Assembly: GCF_900187455.1 (NCBI RefSeq) | Contig: NZ_FYDX01000004.1 | Coordinates: forward strand, 310,001 to 374,000 | DNA length: 64,000 bases | Direction of reading: 5' to 3' | From: Pseudomonas sp. Irchel 3E13 | GTDB taxonomy: Bacteria; Pseudomonadota; Gammaproteobacteria; Pseudomonadales; Pseudomonadaceae | Shown here: positions 28,725 through 38,631 of the stretch, piece by piece | How positions within the stretch are numbered: the first letter of the stretch is position 1 | Layout of the letters: each line of letters starts with the position of its first letter | Translations under genes and position numbers: made by a program | The notes under the pieces: model-generated | The model's database searches: none | Told to the model about the DNA's origin: nothing | The model's input: the letters and a program-made list of their open reading frames with translations, nothing else

Positions 28725-29624
28725 TTACGTTGTCGCCGACTTCTGGCGCGTCGCTTGCCAGCAAATCAACGACCCCAGCGTCACCAGCAACGCGCCCTGC
28801 CAGAACTGCCCGCTCAGGTGCGCGCCCAGCCAGATCGAGGCGAACGCCGAAGACAGTACCGGGGAAAAATACGACGCAGTGGCCAACAACGTCAGGTTGC
28901 CGCGCAGGATACCCAGGTTCCACAGCGCGTAGCCGCCGGCCATGGCCACGCCAGCGGCGAGCAGTTCCAGGCTGTTGCTCGCGGTGAAAGCCGGCAACGG
29001 CGCCCCGCTGAAAGCGAACTTGATCCACAGCAGGCAGGCGGTGAGGAAGAAGAACAGCACCACCAGGTTCTGCCCATTGGCATAGCGGCGGGTGACGTTG
29101 CAGTAGAGCGCGAAGGTGACCGCGCAGCTCAGCGCCAGGCCGTAACTCAGCGGGTTGGACTGTACGTTGGCGATGATCTGGGCCAGCGAAAAACCATCGC
29201 CACTGACCACCCAGAGAATCCCCGACAACGCCAGCGCCGTGCCCGGCACGATCAGCCAGCGGGCGCGCTGGCCGTTCATGAAGATCGCCAGCAGCACCGT
29301 GAGGCAGGGCCAGAAGTAATTGAGCACCATCAATTCGATGGCCTGCTGCGCGTCATTGGCGAAGCCCAACGCCAGCGACAGGCAGATTTCATAGGCGACG
29401 AACAACGCGCTTCCGCTCAGCAAATAAACCCGGGGTACCGAGCGCAGCCGCGGTCGCCCGAGCAACGCCAGAAGCATCAACGTACCCAGCGTGTAGATCA
29501 GCGCCGCGCCGCCGAGCGCGCCGAAGATTTCGCTGATGCTCCTGATCAAGCCGGACGCCGTGCTCCACAGCAGGATCGCCAGCAAACCACACACCGTTGC
29601 CGCCCGCGTTCCGCTGATTGTCAT
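28725..29624 (-). CDS. yddG: YddG-like DMT transporter (aromatic amino acid exporter family)
   Basis: This is an inner-membrane DMT transporter of 299 residues from ATG 29624, preceded by GGGGAGCAAGC. Ten helices are visible. The segments CGLLAILLWSTASGLIRSIS, YEICLSLALGFANDAQQAIE and VLNYFWPCLTVLLAIF match my recollection of YddG, which exports aromatic amino acids and paraquat in enterobacteria. It ends 31 bases from the Fur box and is not part of the iron unit. It is divergent from the LOV kinase with a 234-base gap. The YddG assignment is by recognised motifs only; a general EamA transporter is the fallback. Confidence 0.8.
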   Translation of the reverse strand: MTISGTRAATVCGLLAILLWSTASGLIRSISEIFGALGGAALIYTLGTLMLLALLGRPRLRSVPRVYLLSGSALFVAYEICLSLALGFANDAQQAIELMVLNYFWPCLTVLLAIFMNGQRARWLIVPGTALALSGILWVVSGDGFSLAQIIANVQSNPLSYGLALSCAVTFALYCNVTRRYANGQNLVVLFFFLTACLLWIKFAFSGAPLPAFTASNSLELLAAGVAMAGGYALWNLGILRGNLTLLATASYFSPVLSSAFASIWLGAHLSGQFWQGALLVTLGSLICWQATRQKSATT

Positions 29625-29858
29625 GCTTGCTCCCCGCCAAAAGGCGTCGAGTCTAACGGAAACCTCGCACAAGATCGGTTAAAAAACCGCACAGGCAAAG
29701 CAACCAACAAGCGGCACGGCGGTCTGGATAAAAATGATGGCACTTGAACCTGCCATCCAACACAGCGACGTTTCAGCCGGTGCCATCACTGGTACGGGGG
29801 CGCGCAAAAATTCAGGGTACCGGCCAGGCCGGTCGATGGCAGGAAGAGGAACTGTCCA

Positions 29859-31460
29859 GTGGCAAATACACCTACACGAGTCGATGACTCTTCGACTGCA
29901 GATATCTCCCGTCACCCCAAGGACATCTTTTTCGCGGCGGTGGAAACCACGCGAATGCCGATGATCGTCACCAACCCCAACGCTGCCGACAACCCGATCA
30001 TCTTCGCCAACGCGGCCTTTCTCGACATGACCGGCTATGACCCCAAGGACATCGTCGGCAAGAACTGCCGGTTCCTCCAGGGCCCGGACACCGACCCCGA
30101 TGTCGTGACCTCGATCCGCGACGCGATCAAGGGCCGCTACGACTTCGCCACCGAGATCCTCAACTACCGCAAGGACGGCAGCACCTTCTGGAACGCGCTG
30201 TTCATCTCGCCGATCTTCAATGAAAAAGGCGAGCTGATTTACTTCTTCGCCTCGCAACTGGATGTCAGTCGGCGCCGGGATGCCGAGGATGCCCTGCGCC
30301 AGTCGCAGAAAATGGAAGCGCTGGGCCAGCTCACCGGCGGTATCGCCCACGACTTCAACAACCTGCTGCAAGTCATGAGCGGCTACATCGACCTCATCCG
30401 CACCGCCGCGGAAAAGCCCGCGCCGGACATGGACCGGATCCGCCGCAGCACTTTTCACGCCCGCTCCGCCGTCGACAAGGCCAGCACGCTGACCAAGCAA
30501 CTGCTGGCGTTCTCGCGCAAGCAGAAACTGCAAGGCCGGGTGCTCAACCTCAATCAACTGGTGGAAACCGTCCAGCCGCTGGTGACCCGGACCTTCGGCG
30601 ACGGCGTGCAGGTCGTATACGACCTCGAACACTCATTGAAAAACTGCCGGATCGACCCGACCCAGGCCGAGGTGGCGCTGCTCAATGTGTTCATCAACGC
30701 GCGCGACGCGCTGATCGGGCGCAAGGAACCGCGGGTGTTCATCGAAACCCGCAATGTGCTGGTCCGCGACCTGGCCGTCGCGTCCTACGACGGTCTGCTG
30801 CCGGGGAGCTACGTGAGCCTGTCGATCACCGACAACGGCATCGGCATGCCCGCCAGCATTCGCGACCGGGTGATGGACCCGTTCTTCACCACCAAGGAAG
30901 AAGGCAAGGGCTCGGGCCTCGGGCTGTCGATGGTCTACGGCTTCGCCAAACAATCCGGCGGCGCCGCGCGGATCTACACCGAGGAAGGCTCCGGCACCAC
31001 CCTGCGCCTGTATTTCCCGGTGGACAGCGGCACCGTGCTGCCGGTGGAACGACGGCTGACCTCGGAAGCGAAGAACGGCCATGAGACCGTGCTGATTGTC
31101 GAAGACCGGCCGGACGTGGCGGAGCTGGCGAAGATGGTGCTTGAGGATTACGGCTACTGCGCCGAGATCGTGCTGAATGCCCGCGAAGCGCTGAAGTGCT
31201 ACGAAGCCGGCGAGCGTTTCGACCTGCTCTTCACCGACCTGATCATGCCGGGCGGCATGAACGGCGTGATGCTCGCCCGCGAAATCCGCCGCCGCCACCC
31301 CGCCACCAAGGTGCTGCTGACCACCGGGTATGCCGAAAGCTCCATCGAGCGCACCGACATTGGCGGTTCGGAGTTCGACGTCATCTCCAAGCCCTACCTG
31401 CCCCACGACCTGGCGCGCAAGGTGCGGCAGATTCTGGATTCGCCGGGGGGGATTGCTTGA
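29859..31460 (+). CDS. Blue-light sensing hybrid histidine kinase (LOV-HK-REC)
   Basis: The product is 533 residues from GTG 29859, with GAGGA upstream. The LOV photosensor (about 20-135) contains the flavin-adduct cysteine Cys70 in GKNCRFLQG. The kinase part has the phosphoacceptor His164 in [14 protein letters not shown] and ATP-binding motifs [16 protein letters not shown] and [16 protein letters not shown]-terminal receiver follows, with ED near LIVEDRPDV and phosphoacceptor Asp460 in [11 protein letters not shown]. All key residues are present. This layout is that of the P. syringae LOV kinase. There is no membrane segment, so it is cytosolic. Output must go through a separate partner, since there is no DNA-binding domain. 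Confidence 0.93.
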   Translation: MANTPTRVDDSSTADISRHPKDIFFAAVETTRMPMIVTNPNAADNPIIFANAAFLDMTGYDPKDIVGKNCRFLQGPDTDPDVVTSIRDAIKGRYDFATEILNYRKDGSTFWNALFISPIFNEKGELIYFFASQLDVSRRRDAEDALRQSQKMEALGQLTGGIAHDFNNLLQVMSGYIDLIRTAAEKPAPDMDRIRRSTFHARSAVDKASTLTKQLLAFSRKQKLQGRVLNLNQLVETVQPLVTRTFGDGVQVVYDLEHSLKNCRIDPTQAEVALLNVFINARDALIGRKEPRVFIETRNVLVRDLAVASYDGLLPGSYVSLSITDNGIGMPASIRDRVMDPFFTTKEEGKGSGLGLSMVYGFAKQSGGAARIYTEEGSGTTLRLYFPVDSGTVLPVERRLTSEAKNGHETVLIVEDRPDVAELAKMVLEDYGYCAEIVLNAREALKCYEAGERFDLLFTDLIMPGGMNGVMLAREIRRRHPATKVLLTTGYAESSIERTDIGGSEFDVISKPYLPHDLARKVRQILDSPGGIA

Positions 31461-31490
31461 GGGTTGTTTAGCGCCTTCACGTTCGGCGCA

Positions 31491-31550
31491 TCGCGAGCAA
31501 GCTCGCTCCTACACCTGACGCGCCCCCTGTAGGAGCGAGCTTGCTCGCGA
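31491..31550. repeat. REPIN, CGAGCTTGCTCG type, copy 1
   Basis: Two perfectly inverted 23-base arms (31491-31513 and 31528-31550) with core GCGAGCAAGCTCGC and ends TCCTACA/TGTAGGA are separated by 14 bases. It fills the convergent gap between the LOV kinase and tssA. The same arms recur at 56192-56256 and 57316-57375. Confidence 0.9.
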
Positions 31551-31569
31551 TAGGCCGCGTCTGCCCCCC

Positions 31570-32652
31570 CTACAAAACCCCCATCAAGGTCCACAACCGC
31601 CTCGCCTCGGCATCGGAACTGATCAATTCCCCCAGCAATTCCCGCAACGGCTTGTTCCCCCACTCCACGCCCCGGCGAATCAGGTACGGCACCGGGCTGT
31701 GGGGTTCGGTGCGGGCCAGGTAATCCGCGATCACCAGCAACTGCCGATAGGCTTCATCACGGGTACGGGGTTCGGTGGACGGCAGGCGGGTTTCAGTGAC
31801 GGGGGCATCCATCGTCGGTGGGCTCTCCGGTTGTGGCTCGGGGGTTTCGACAGGAACAACCTGCGGCGGATGCAGGGCGACGAATTCTTTAAGCAGGGTT
31901 TCCAGCGTCTGCAGGACCGTGCGCAATTGCGCGAAAGCCGGCGCGGAATCGCCCAGGTGACGGTCGCACCAGCCATCGAGCAGCAGCAGTTGCGCCTGTC
32001 CGTTCTGCACCGCCAGCAGCCCTTGCTGCCACCAGCTCAGGGGCGTGAGGCGCACCTGCTCGCTGATTTTCTTCTGCAACGCATGGGCCGCCTCGGCGGC
32101 GACCTTGGCCGGTTTGCTGTCGTTGACCTGGACCTGGCGAAGCTTCATCTGTTGCCAGTCTTGCAGGCTGAAGCGTTCGACATCGCCCGGCGTCTGCGGC
32201 AGCAGTTGCAGGCGCGACAACAGCACCTCTTTGTAGCGCGTCGCCACCCATTCCAGTGGCGCGGCACGCCAGTCCACGTCACCGTTCTCGACCAGCGGAT
32301 GCACCTCGTCGGGGTAGCGCTCGCACAGCCCGCCCAGCAACGCCAGGGCGTTGACCACGCCGGCCATGCCTTCGCGGTGCAACCAGGCTTCGCCGAGCCA
32401 GGCGGCGACCATCAGGTCTTTGCTGCGCTCACGCAACACCTGGGTGGCCTGCCGCTCAAGGCCGGCCCAATCGGCGCGCTTGACCTCGTTGGTGGACCAG
32501 ACGCCGGTGGGCAACGTGGTGTCTTCTTCTCGGCGCATTTCTCGCATCACGGCGAAGACCGCGTCATAGGTCAGGCTGGGGCCACACGGCGACTCGGCGG
32601 AAATGGGTTCGAGCAACTGGCCGACCCGCTGGGAAAAGCCGGGTGAGGTCAT
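31570..32652 (-). CDS. tssA: Type VI secretion protein TssA (ImpA N-terminal family)
   Basis: TssA is the cap/priming protein that contacts the baseplate and coordinates sheath and tube polymerisation. The product has 360 residues. The ImpA_N domain is at about 10-130 (LEPISAESPCGPSLTYDAVF, RADWAGLERQATQVLRERSKDL). A Pro-rich linker follows (about 258-290), then a C-terminal domain with RTRDEAYRQLLVIADYLART and PHSPVPYLIRRGVEWGNKPL. The latter resembles the VasJ-type short TssA C-terminus. Its ATG overlaps the tssM stop by four bases. It is the last gene of the leftward tssJ-K-L-M-A operon. Confidence 0.92.
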   Translation of the reverse strand: MTSPGFSQRVGQLLEPISAESPCGPSLTYDAVFAVMREMRREEDTTLPTGVWSTNEVKRADWAGLERQATQVLRERSKDLMVAAWLGEAWLHREGMAGVVNALALLGGLCERYPDEVHPLVENGDVDWRAAPLEWVATRYKEVLLSRLQLLPQTPGDVERFSLQDWQQMKLRQVQVNDSKPAKVAAEAAHALQKKISEQVRLTPLSWWQQGLLAVQNGQAQLLLLDGWCDRHLGDSAPAFAQLRTVLQTLETLLKEFVALHPPQVVPVETPEPQPESPPTMDAPVTETRLPSTEPRTRDEAYRQLLVIADYLARTEPHSPVPYLIRRGVEWGNKPLRELLGELISSDAEARRLWTLMGVL

Positions 32653-35600
32653 GGGTAATCTCCTGTATCAGCCACCGAACGCGGCGCGTAGCCGAACGGT
32701 GAAAGCGGTGCCTGGACCGGCAACGGGTGAATGGACAACGGCGCCTTGCCGCCCTGGCTCATCAGCGACAGGCGCAGGAACATCAGGGTCTGGTTCTCTT
32801 CCTCAGGCTGAGCGTGCACCGGCACTTCCAGGCTCAGCGGGAACTCGGTGTAGTCGACGTTCGGCTGGCGCAGCATGGAGCTGTGGGCGCTGATCAGGCG
32901 CAGCAGCGCCCAAGGGCCCTGGTACTGCCATTCGGCTTCCAGGCCGCTGACATGCAGTTGCTGTTGCGAAGGATCGTTGACCGGTCGCTGGGTGCCGTCT
33001 CGCGCCCAACGCAGGCGCAGGCTTAACGGCTGGCCAACGCTCCAGTGCAGCACTTGATCCTCGCCAGGGTGGACGATCTCGCGATTACCCGCGCCCAGCG
33101 CCCAGGTGATGACCTGATCGGCGCCGCGCTCGCTGTCGCGGTCGGTGCGCCAGCGCACTTCCATGTCGATCCCGGACAGCCCGGCGTTATCCCGCACCAG
33201 CATGGCGCCGAGCCACGGCCGCGCCCGCGCCACGCGGTCGAGGAACTCGCTGGCGGCGGCGCGATCGCGGGAAGCCAACAGGCCGAGGCCGTCGCGGGCC
33301 TGGGGCAAGCGGTTGTCGATCAGGGTCAGGAAGTACTGCACCCGCGCCGGGTCGGCGTCCGGTGCGCGCTGATCGGTAGCGAACGGGAAACGCCCGGCCA
33401 GGTACTGGTTGAAGTAGCCGGCCAGCTCGTTCCAGGCACTGGACACCGCCTGGCGCTGCAAAAACTGGCAGCGCTGCAAAGCGTTCTGCTGCAGGCTGAT
33501 CCAGCGCTGGGTCAGTTGCCCGGTGGCATGCGGCGCATTGGCCGAGAGCAGGATTTTCAGGCAACTGCTCTGGTCCATGTCGTTGAAGTCGCGAACGATC
33601 AATTGGGTGATCAACGCGGGCGAACTGGACGGGTTCTGCGCCTTGTACTTGGTCATCTCCTCGCCCAGCGAATGAAAGCGCGTGACCAGTTCCGACTCGC
33701 TCAGGTTGAGGTTGGGCAACTGGGTCATCAGCCATTCCAGCGCCGGCGCGGCCTGCTCGGTAATCACCGTGATGACGCCGAACTGCTGGTCGAGGCTGCT
33801 CTTCAGGTCTTGCGCATCGACCGCGCGGAACAGTCGCAGACCGAAGTCCTTCGTGCCGTCCCACTGGTTGATGTCGGCACGGTCACGGAACACCGGTTGC
33901 TGAAACACTTCCTCGATGGCTTGCGCCACATCGGCCAGCGCGCTCTGGTTCAGCGCGGTCTGCAAGCCGCCGGCCAGCTCCGGTCGCTGCAACTGCATCA
34001 GCGCACGGTGTACCGCCACGGCCTGGTCGGTGCGGACCTGGAACGACGGCAGGCTTTCCAGTTCGCTCAGCGGGGTCTGCCGGTTGAGGCTCAGCCACAT
34101 GGCATCGGCGGCGGTGTTTTCGGCGGTCTTGAGCAAGGCGTTGCGGTACACCGGCGGGATGCCCGCCATCGACTCATGGGCGTATGTCTTGTAGCTCTCG
34201 TAGTAACTCTGGGCCAGGCGCAGGCCTTCGCTGTCGACATGGCTCAACTGATCGCTGTCGCCCGTTCCGTCCTCACGCAGGGCACGGGCAACGAAGTCGC
34301 GCTTGAGCAGCAGGTTGATCGCGCTGTGCAGGTGGATGATGCGTTCCTGCAAGGCCAGTTGCCCGGTGGTGGTCTGCACCATCAGGCTTTTGCTCGACGC
34401 GCCCTGCGCCACCCACTGCTCCTTGAAATGGAACTGCATCTGCTCGGCGCGACGCTCGATTTCCTCGGCCACCGCCGGGCCCAGCACCTTGCTCTGGCGC
34501 ACTTGCGCGAGCAGATCGCTGTAGCCGGCGACCAGGTCCTGGCCCTTGCCGCGGCTCCAGTTGGAGTTGGTCAGGTCGATGGAGGCTTGCAGGTCCTCGA
34601 TCAGCGCGTCCATGTGCTCCAGTTCCTTGAGGGTCTGCGGCGCACCGGCCTCCAGGCGGTCAAGGTAGAGCTTGAGGTAACCAGCCGAGCTGATGAAGCC
34701 GTCGGTGCGGAAGTAATGGCCCAGCCAGCTTTCCATCAACTGGTTGAAGTTGGCGGTGATGGTGTTGCGGTGCAGCGACAGGTCCAGCGGCTTGAGCGGC
34801 GAAATGCCCTGCGCCACCAGCAGACGGTTGTAGAACCCTTCGCGCGGCAGGGTTCCGGCATTCAGGTTGAGGTCCAGGGTCTGATTGCTCAGCGGGATCA
34901 ACTGGTCGAGCGGGGTTTTCGGGTTGGCCAGGGCCTGGGTGTAGAGGCTGGCGGCCTGCTCCAGGCGGTTGACCTTCTGCACCAGTTCGCGGGCCTTGAG
35001 GTAGCTCGGCCATTGCGCCGGATCGCCGTCCTGCGCCGAACTGCGGCGACTGTTGTCGTTGATCGCCAGGACATCGTTCAGGTCAGCCTGCAACAGGTCG
35101 TGGATCGGCTGACGCATATGACTCATGGACGTATGCTGCAACACCTGGTCCAGACGGTCATCCAGCGAGGAGAACCATGAGGTCGGATACGCCAGCGAGG
35201 TGAAATGCCAGCGCGGTGCGCGCTCCAGCACAGTCCAGAAGGCCTGCACGTTGTGCCGGGTCAGCTCCTTGCGGTGGCTGTCGTCGCTGAGGGCGACGTA
35301 ATCGTTCTGCGCGTTCTGCAACAGCCGCGACAACTCGCCGGCATCGCGTACCGAGTCGTTCCAGACCCAGGCCATCGCCAGCACCCAGACCAGCCCCACT
35401 ACCGCCGCACCGATCGCGACGACCCGCTGCCAACGCTGGCGCAGTTGCAGCAGCCGCGGGATCGGTTGGGCCAGGCCGCGCTCGGCATTGATCCGTTGCT
35501 GCCAGAGGCCATGGGCAAAGACGTTTTCCTGCAACGGCTGATCCAGCGCGGTCAACGCCTCGGCGTTGCCCTGGAACGCCTGGGCGCCAGTGAAGTACAG

Positions 35601-36455
35601 CCCGCGCAGAACCGGTGCCTCGCCGTGGGTATTGCCCTGGAACACCGGCCACAACAGCATCTGCAGGTTGCGGCGCAGGCCATCGATGCGCTGCGGCAGC
35701 GCGTCGAGGTCATCGTGCAATTCACCGGACAGGGTGCCCATCTGGATGATCGCCTCGGACAGCGCCTGGCTGACCTGCTGCATGGCGTCTTCGGTCCACT
35801 GCGACTGCCAGGTCGCATCGGCGGCATACGGCGACGACCAGCCCAGCATCTGCCGACGGGTTTCTTCCGGCAGGGCATTGGCCAGTTCCTGGAAGCCCGG
35901 CACGGCCTCCATGCCGGTGATCACCACATACACCGGCAGGCTCATGCCCAGCCGGTGCAGCAAGTCGATGAAGCGGCGCCGGGCGTCCAGGCCCAGGGTC
36001 GCGGCGCGGTCGGCATCCAGCAGGTCGGCGGCGGCGACGGTCCAGATCACGCCGTCCAGCGGCCGACGCGAACGCAGCCGCAGCAACAGGCCGAGCAGGG
36101 TCCACCAGCCACCGGCCTGCTTCATGCCCTCACCGGGCAGGAACACCGATTGCGGCACCACCAGCACCGCGCCGGACGGATCGGACCACCAGCGCCCGAA
36201 CCAGGCCGGCTTGTCGATGGCATTGAGGTTCCAGCTCGCGCACAACTGCGCGCCCTGCACCTCGTCACCGAGCATCAGCATCCACGGTGCCTGATAGCGC
36301 CCGCCGACGCCCTGATCGTGCTCCATCTGGCGCACGGCAAAATAGAAGCTGCGCACGGCGGCGCCATTGCGGTTGCGCAGCCAGACCACCAGCAGTACCA
36401 GAAGCAGCAGGATGACGACGATGCCGATCACCCAACCCAGCGTCGACAGGCTCAT
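32649..36455 (-). CDS. tssM: Type VI secretion membrane-complex protein TssM (IcmF family), Walker motifs lost
   Basis: TssM is the inner-membrane trans-envelope protein joining TssL to the lipoprotein TssJ. The product has 1268 residues. It has an N-terminal helix (about 6-27), a cytoplasmic domain, a further helix near 350-370 (VVAIGAAVVGLVWVLAMAWV) and a long periplasmic part. In the cytoplasmic NTPase-like domain the Walker A position reads LGDEVQGAQL instead of G-x-x-G-S-G-K-T-T, and the following DTAG element is missing. The ADLL and LPVYVVITGMEAVPGF segments that normally flank the nucleotide site remain. It therefore probably does not bind ATP. Its ends overlap tssL and tssA by four bases each. 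Confidence 0.93.
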   Translation of the reverse strand: MSLSTLGWVIGIVVILLLLVLLVVWLRNRNGAAVRSFYFAVRQMEHDQGVGGRYQAPWMLMLGDEVQGAQLCASWNLNAIDKPAWFGRWWSDPSGAVLVVPQSVFLPGEGMKQAGGWWTLLGLLLRLRSRRPLDGVIWTVAAADLLDADRAATLGLDARRRFIDLLHRLGMSLPVYVVITGMEAVPGFQELANALPEETRRQMLGWSSPYAADATWQSQWTEDAMQQVSQALSEAIIQMGTLSGELHDDLDALPQRIDGLRRNLQMLLWPVFQGNTHGEAPVLRGLYFTGAQAFQGNAEALTALDQPLQENVFAHGLWQQRINAERGLAQPIPRLLQLRQRWQRVVAIGAAVVGLVWVLAMAWVWNDSVRDAGELSRLLQNAQNDYVALSDDSHRKELTRHNVQAFWTVLERAPRWHFTSLAYPTSWFSSLDDRLDQVLQHTSMSHMRQPIHDLLQADLNDVLAINDNSRRSSAQDGDPAQWPSYLKARELVQKVNRLEQAASLYTQALANPKTPLDQLIPLSNQTLDLNLNAGTLPREGFYNRLLVAQGISPLKPLDLSLHRNTITANFNQLMESWLGHYFRTDGFISSAGYLKLYLDRLEAGAPQTLKELEHMDALIEDLQASIDLTNSNWSRGKGQDLVAGYSDLLAQVRQSKVLGPAVAEEIERRAEQMQFHFKEQWVAQGASSKSLMVQTTTGQLALQERIIHLHSAINLLLKRDFVARALREDGTGDSDQLSHVDSEGLRLAQSYYESYKTYAHESMAGIPPVYRNALLKTAENTAADAMWLSLNRQTPLSELESLPSFQVRTDQAVAVHRALMQLQRPELAGGLQTALNQSALADVAQAIEEVFQQPVFRDRADINQWDGTKDFGLRLFRAVDAQDLKSSLDQQFGVITVITEQAAPALEWLMTQLPNLNLSESELVTRFHSLGEEMTKYKAQNPSSSPALITQLIVRDFNDMDQSSCLKILLSANAPHATGQLTQRWISLQQNALQRCQFLQRQAVSSAWNELAGYFNQYLAGRFPFATDQRAPDADPARVQYFLTLIDNRLPQARDGLGLLASRDRAAASEFLDRVARARPWLGAMLVRDNAGLSGIDMEVRWRTDRDSERGADQVITWALGAGNREIVHPGEDQVLHWSVGQPLSLRLRWARDGTQRPVNDPSQQQLHVSGLEAEWQYQGPWALLRLISAHSSMLRQPNVDYTEFPLSLEVPVHAQPEEENQTLMFLRLSLMSQGGKAPLSIHPLPVQAPLSPFGYAPRSVADTGDYP

Positions 36456-37222
36456 GAAGTTGGCTCCTGGACCTGGAAGGGTGTCGCCAGGTGCAGCACC
36501 GGCGACAGCTCGTCGCCGATATCACGCCAGAACAGGTGACCGACGCCGATCAGCAACAAGGTGATGCCCAGCACCAGCAAGCCGAGGCGCAGGCCATCGG
36601 GCATCGACTCGCGCACCGGCAACTGCTGCGGCACGACACTGGCCGGCTCGGCCAGCAAGGCACTGACGTTGGCGTAATCCGGGTCACGCTGGCGGGTCAG
36701 GTTGAACAGCGCATGCCGCCATTTGGCATGCAGCGCTTCGCCGCCGGGGCCGCGCAGGCGGCCGTGGAAACCGAGGATCAGGCACAACAGGTAAACGTTG
36801 CCGAGGTCGCGGCTGGTGGGGGCTTGTTCGTCGAGCAGGCGCTTGATTTCCACCGGCACCCGGTCACCCGCCTGGCGGCTCGAATACAAACGCAGCTCCA
36901 GCGGCCGCTCCTGCCATTCGGGCTGGCCCGGCCAGTCGGCGAACAACAGGGTTTCGTCCACCAGCGCGACAAAGGCATAGACCATCGCCTTGATCTGCAA
37001 AGGCGCCGAGTCGCCGACGCTGGCGAACGCGGTGCGCCACAGACGGCGGGTGGCTTGGGTGGACAGCTCGACCACCTGTTCGAGCAATTGCCCGGTGTCT
37101 TCGGCGCGCTTGTCCAGCTCGTTCCAGGCTGCCAACCACTCCTGCCACGCCTCGCGAAAGGCGTTGGTCAGCGGAGCGTCCTGCACGCCGCGAAAGCGCG
37201 ATACGGCAATCCCTTCTGGCAT
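36452..37222 (-). CDS. tssL: Type VI secretion membrane-complex protein TssL (DotU family)
   Basis: TssL is an inner-membrane protein that recruits the baseplate through its cytoplasmic hook domain. I start it at ATG 37222 (MPEGIAVSRFRGVQ), preceded by GTAAGGA, giving 256 residues; a longer frame to 37267 would overlap the end of tssK. The DotU domain includes AMVYAFVALVDETLLF and LELRLYSSRQAGDRV. A single C-terminal helix is present (GLLVLGITLLLIGVGHLFW). No peptidoglycan-binding extension is attached and no separate TagL gene is in the cluster. Confidence 0.92.
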   Translation of the reverse strand: MPEGIAVSRFRGVQDAPLTNAFREAWQEWLAAWNELDKRAEDTGQLLEQVVELSTQATRRLWRTAFASVGDSAPLQIKAMVYAFVALVDETLLFADWPGQPEWQERPLELRLYSSRQAGDRVPVEIKRLLDEQAPTSRDLGNVYLLCLILGFHGRLRGPGGEALHAKWRHALFNLTRQRDPDYANVSALLAEPASVVPQQLPVRESMPDGLRLGLLVLGITLLLIGVGHLFWRDIGDELSPVLHLATPFQVQEPTS

Positions 37223-37238
37223 AGGTGTCCTTACCGTG

Positions 37239-38576
37239 TCAGGCGACTTCTTCGTGGTTGTCGTCAATCAACAAAACAATCTGCCAAGGCTTGAAGGTTT
37301 CCCCATTCCCCGGCGAAACGATCTGCAACGGCAATTGCGGGTTGAACCAGTGCTCGCCCGTATCGATCTCGAACAGCCGGGTCTCGCTACCCACGCCACT
37401 GGCGGCCTGCCGGGCCAGGTCCAGGGCGCTGTGCTTGAGGCCCGGTCGACGCTGGCGAGCGAGGTCAGCGACATTGCCGGCCGAGGCGATGATGGTCCGC
37501 CCCAGCCACAGCGAAGCGTCTGGCTCGGGTGCTCCGGGTGGCATGCGCAGGCCGACCAGCAACGGACGGGAGGGATCGAAAGACGGCAACTGGATCTCGT
37601 AGACGTTGCCCTTCTGTTCGAACGGCACGCTGCGCAGCCCTTCGCGGACTTTCTTCAGACTGCGTTCCAGCCAGTCGAGGACTTCGTCATAGCCGCGGTA
37701 CAGGTCAAGAAACTCCAGCGGAGAAAACGCCGGCACGCCGTTGACCGGATCCAGCGCCGCCCAACTTCCGGCCATGCCCAACAGCAGGCCGTGCAGCGCC
37801 TGGGGTGTGGCGATGCCGCTGTAGAGCGCGCCCTCGACTTCTGGCAATCGCGCCCACAGCGCCGCCGACTGGCTGCGCAATACCCGGGCGCGGGCGGGGT
37901 CGCCTTCGAGCTCGACGCCCTGCAGGCGCACGCCGATCGACCCGCACTTTTCCCGCACCATGGCGCACAACTTCAGCACCCGCTGCCCCAGCACCGATTG
38001 CGGCGTAACCCGCGGGCTCGGCGCGACGAAGTCGGGCAAGGCCTTGTACACGCCGTTTTCCTTGCGCACGCGGATCAGCGGCAGGCACACGCTGTCGGCC
38101 TTGTCGCGGTCGGTGACCAGGCGCGGCGCGGGCTTCCAGACGGTGACGCGTTCATCGTCCAGGCCGCTGTCGAGATTGGGCACCGGCTCGCTCAGTTCCG
38201 ACTGCCAACGCCCCTCCATCGGGCGCAGGCGCTGGCCTTGCCAGAGCGGGTTGAACGCCAGGTAGACAGTGACGGTGGAGGTCTCGGAATCCTTCACCGG
38301 CTTGGCCAGGTCCAGCTCAAGCTGGGTTTCCTGCGCCGCGCCGAGGCTGACCGGCATGCCGTCGGGCATGGTCGCCTCCAGGCTCAGCAGGCGCAGTTTG
38401 CCGGCCACCAGCGCGGCGGGGTCGTGTTCGAAATGCGCTACGCCCCAATACCAGGGGTTGGCAGCCAGTGCCAGGTGGGCCGCCATGGCCTCGGCCCGCA
38501 GCCCTTGCAACTGAAAATGCTGGGGCAGCAATTGCATGCCTTCGTACCAGCAGACCACATCAGGTCGCACGCTCAT
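37239..38576 (-). CDS. tssK: Type VI secretion baseplate protein TssK
   Basis: TssK is the trimeric baseplate component that connects the baseplate to the TssJLM membrane complex. The product has 445 residues, the usual size. The family's opening VCWYEGMQLLPQHFQLQ is clear, as is the interior GRTIIASAGNVADLARQR. It lies 55 bases after tssJ and 16 bases before tssL in one transcript. Codon use is as in the rest of the cluster. Confidence 0.95.
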   Translation of the reverse strand: MSVRPDVVCWYEGMQLLPQHFQLQGLRAEAMAAHLALAANPWYWGVAHFEHDPAALVAGKLRLLSLEATMPDGMPVSLGAAQETQLELDLAKPVKDSETSTVTVYLAFNPLWQGQRLRPMEGRWQSELSEPVPNLDSGLDDERVTVWKPAPRLVTDRDKADSVCLPLIRVRKENGVYKALPDFVAPSPRVTPQSVLGQRVLKLCAMVREKCGSIGVRLQGVELEGDPARARVLRSQSAALWARLPEVEGALYSGIATPQALHGLLLGMAGSWAALDPVNGVPAFSPLEFLDLYRGYDEVLDWLERSLKKVREGLRSVPFEQKGNVYEIQLPSFDPSRPLLVGLRMPPGAPEPDASLWLGRTIIASAGNVADLARQRRPGLKHSALDLARQAASGVGSETRLFEIDTGEHWFNPQLPLQIVSPGNGETFKPWQIVLLIDDNHEEVA

Positions 38577-38631
38577 AAAGTCCCTTCACATCCTGTATCT
38601 GGCGTATGGCCAAGCGCGGCGGCGGCCGCGG

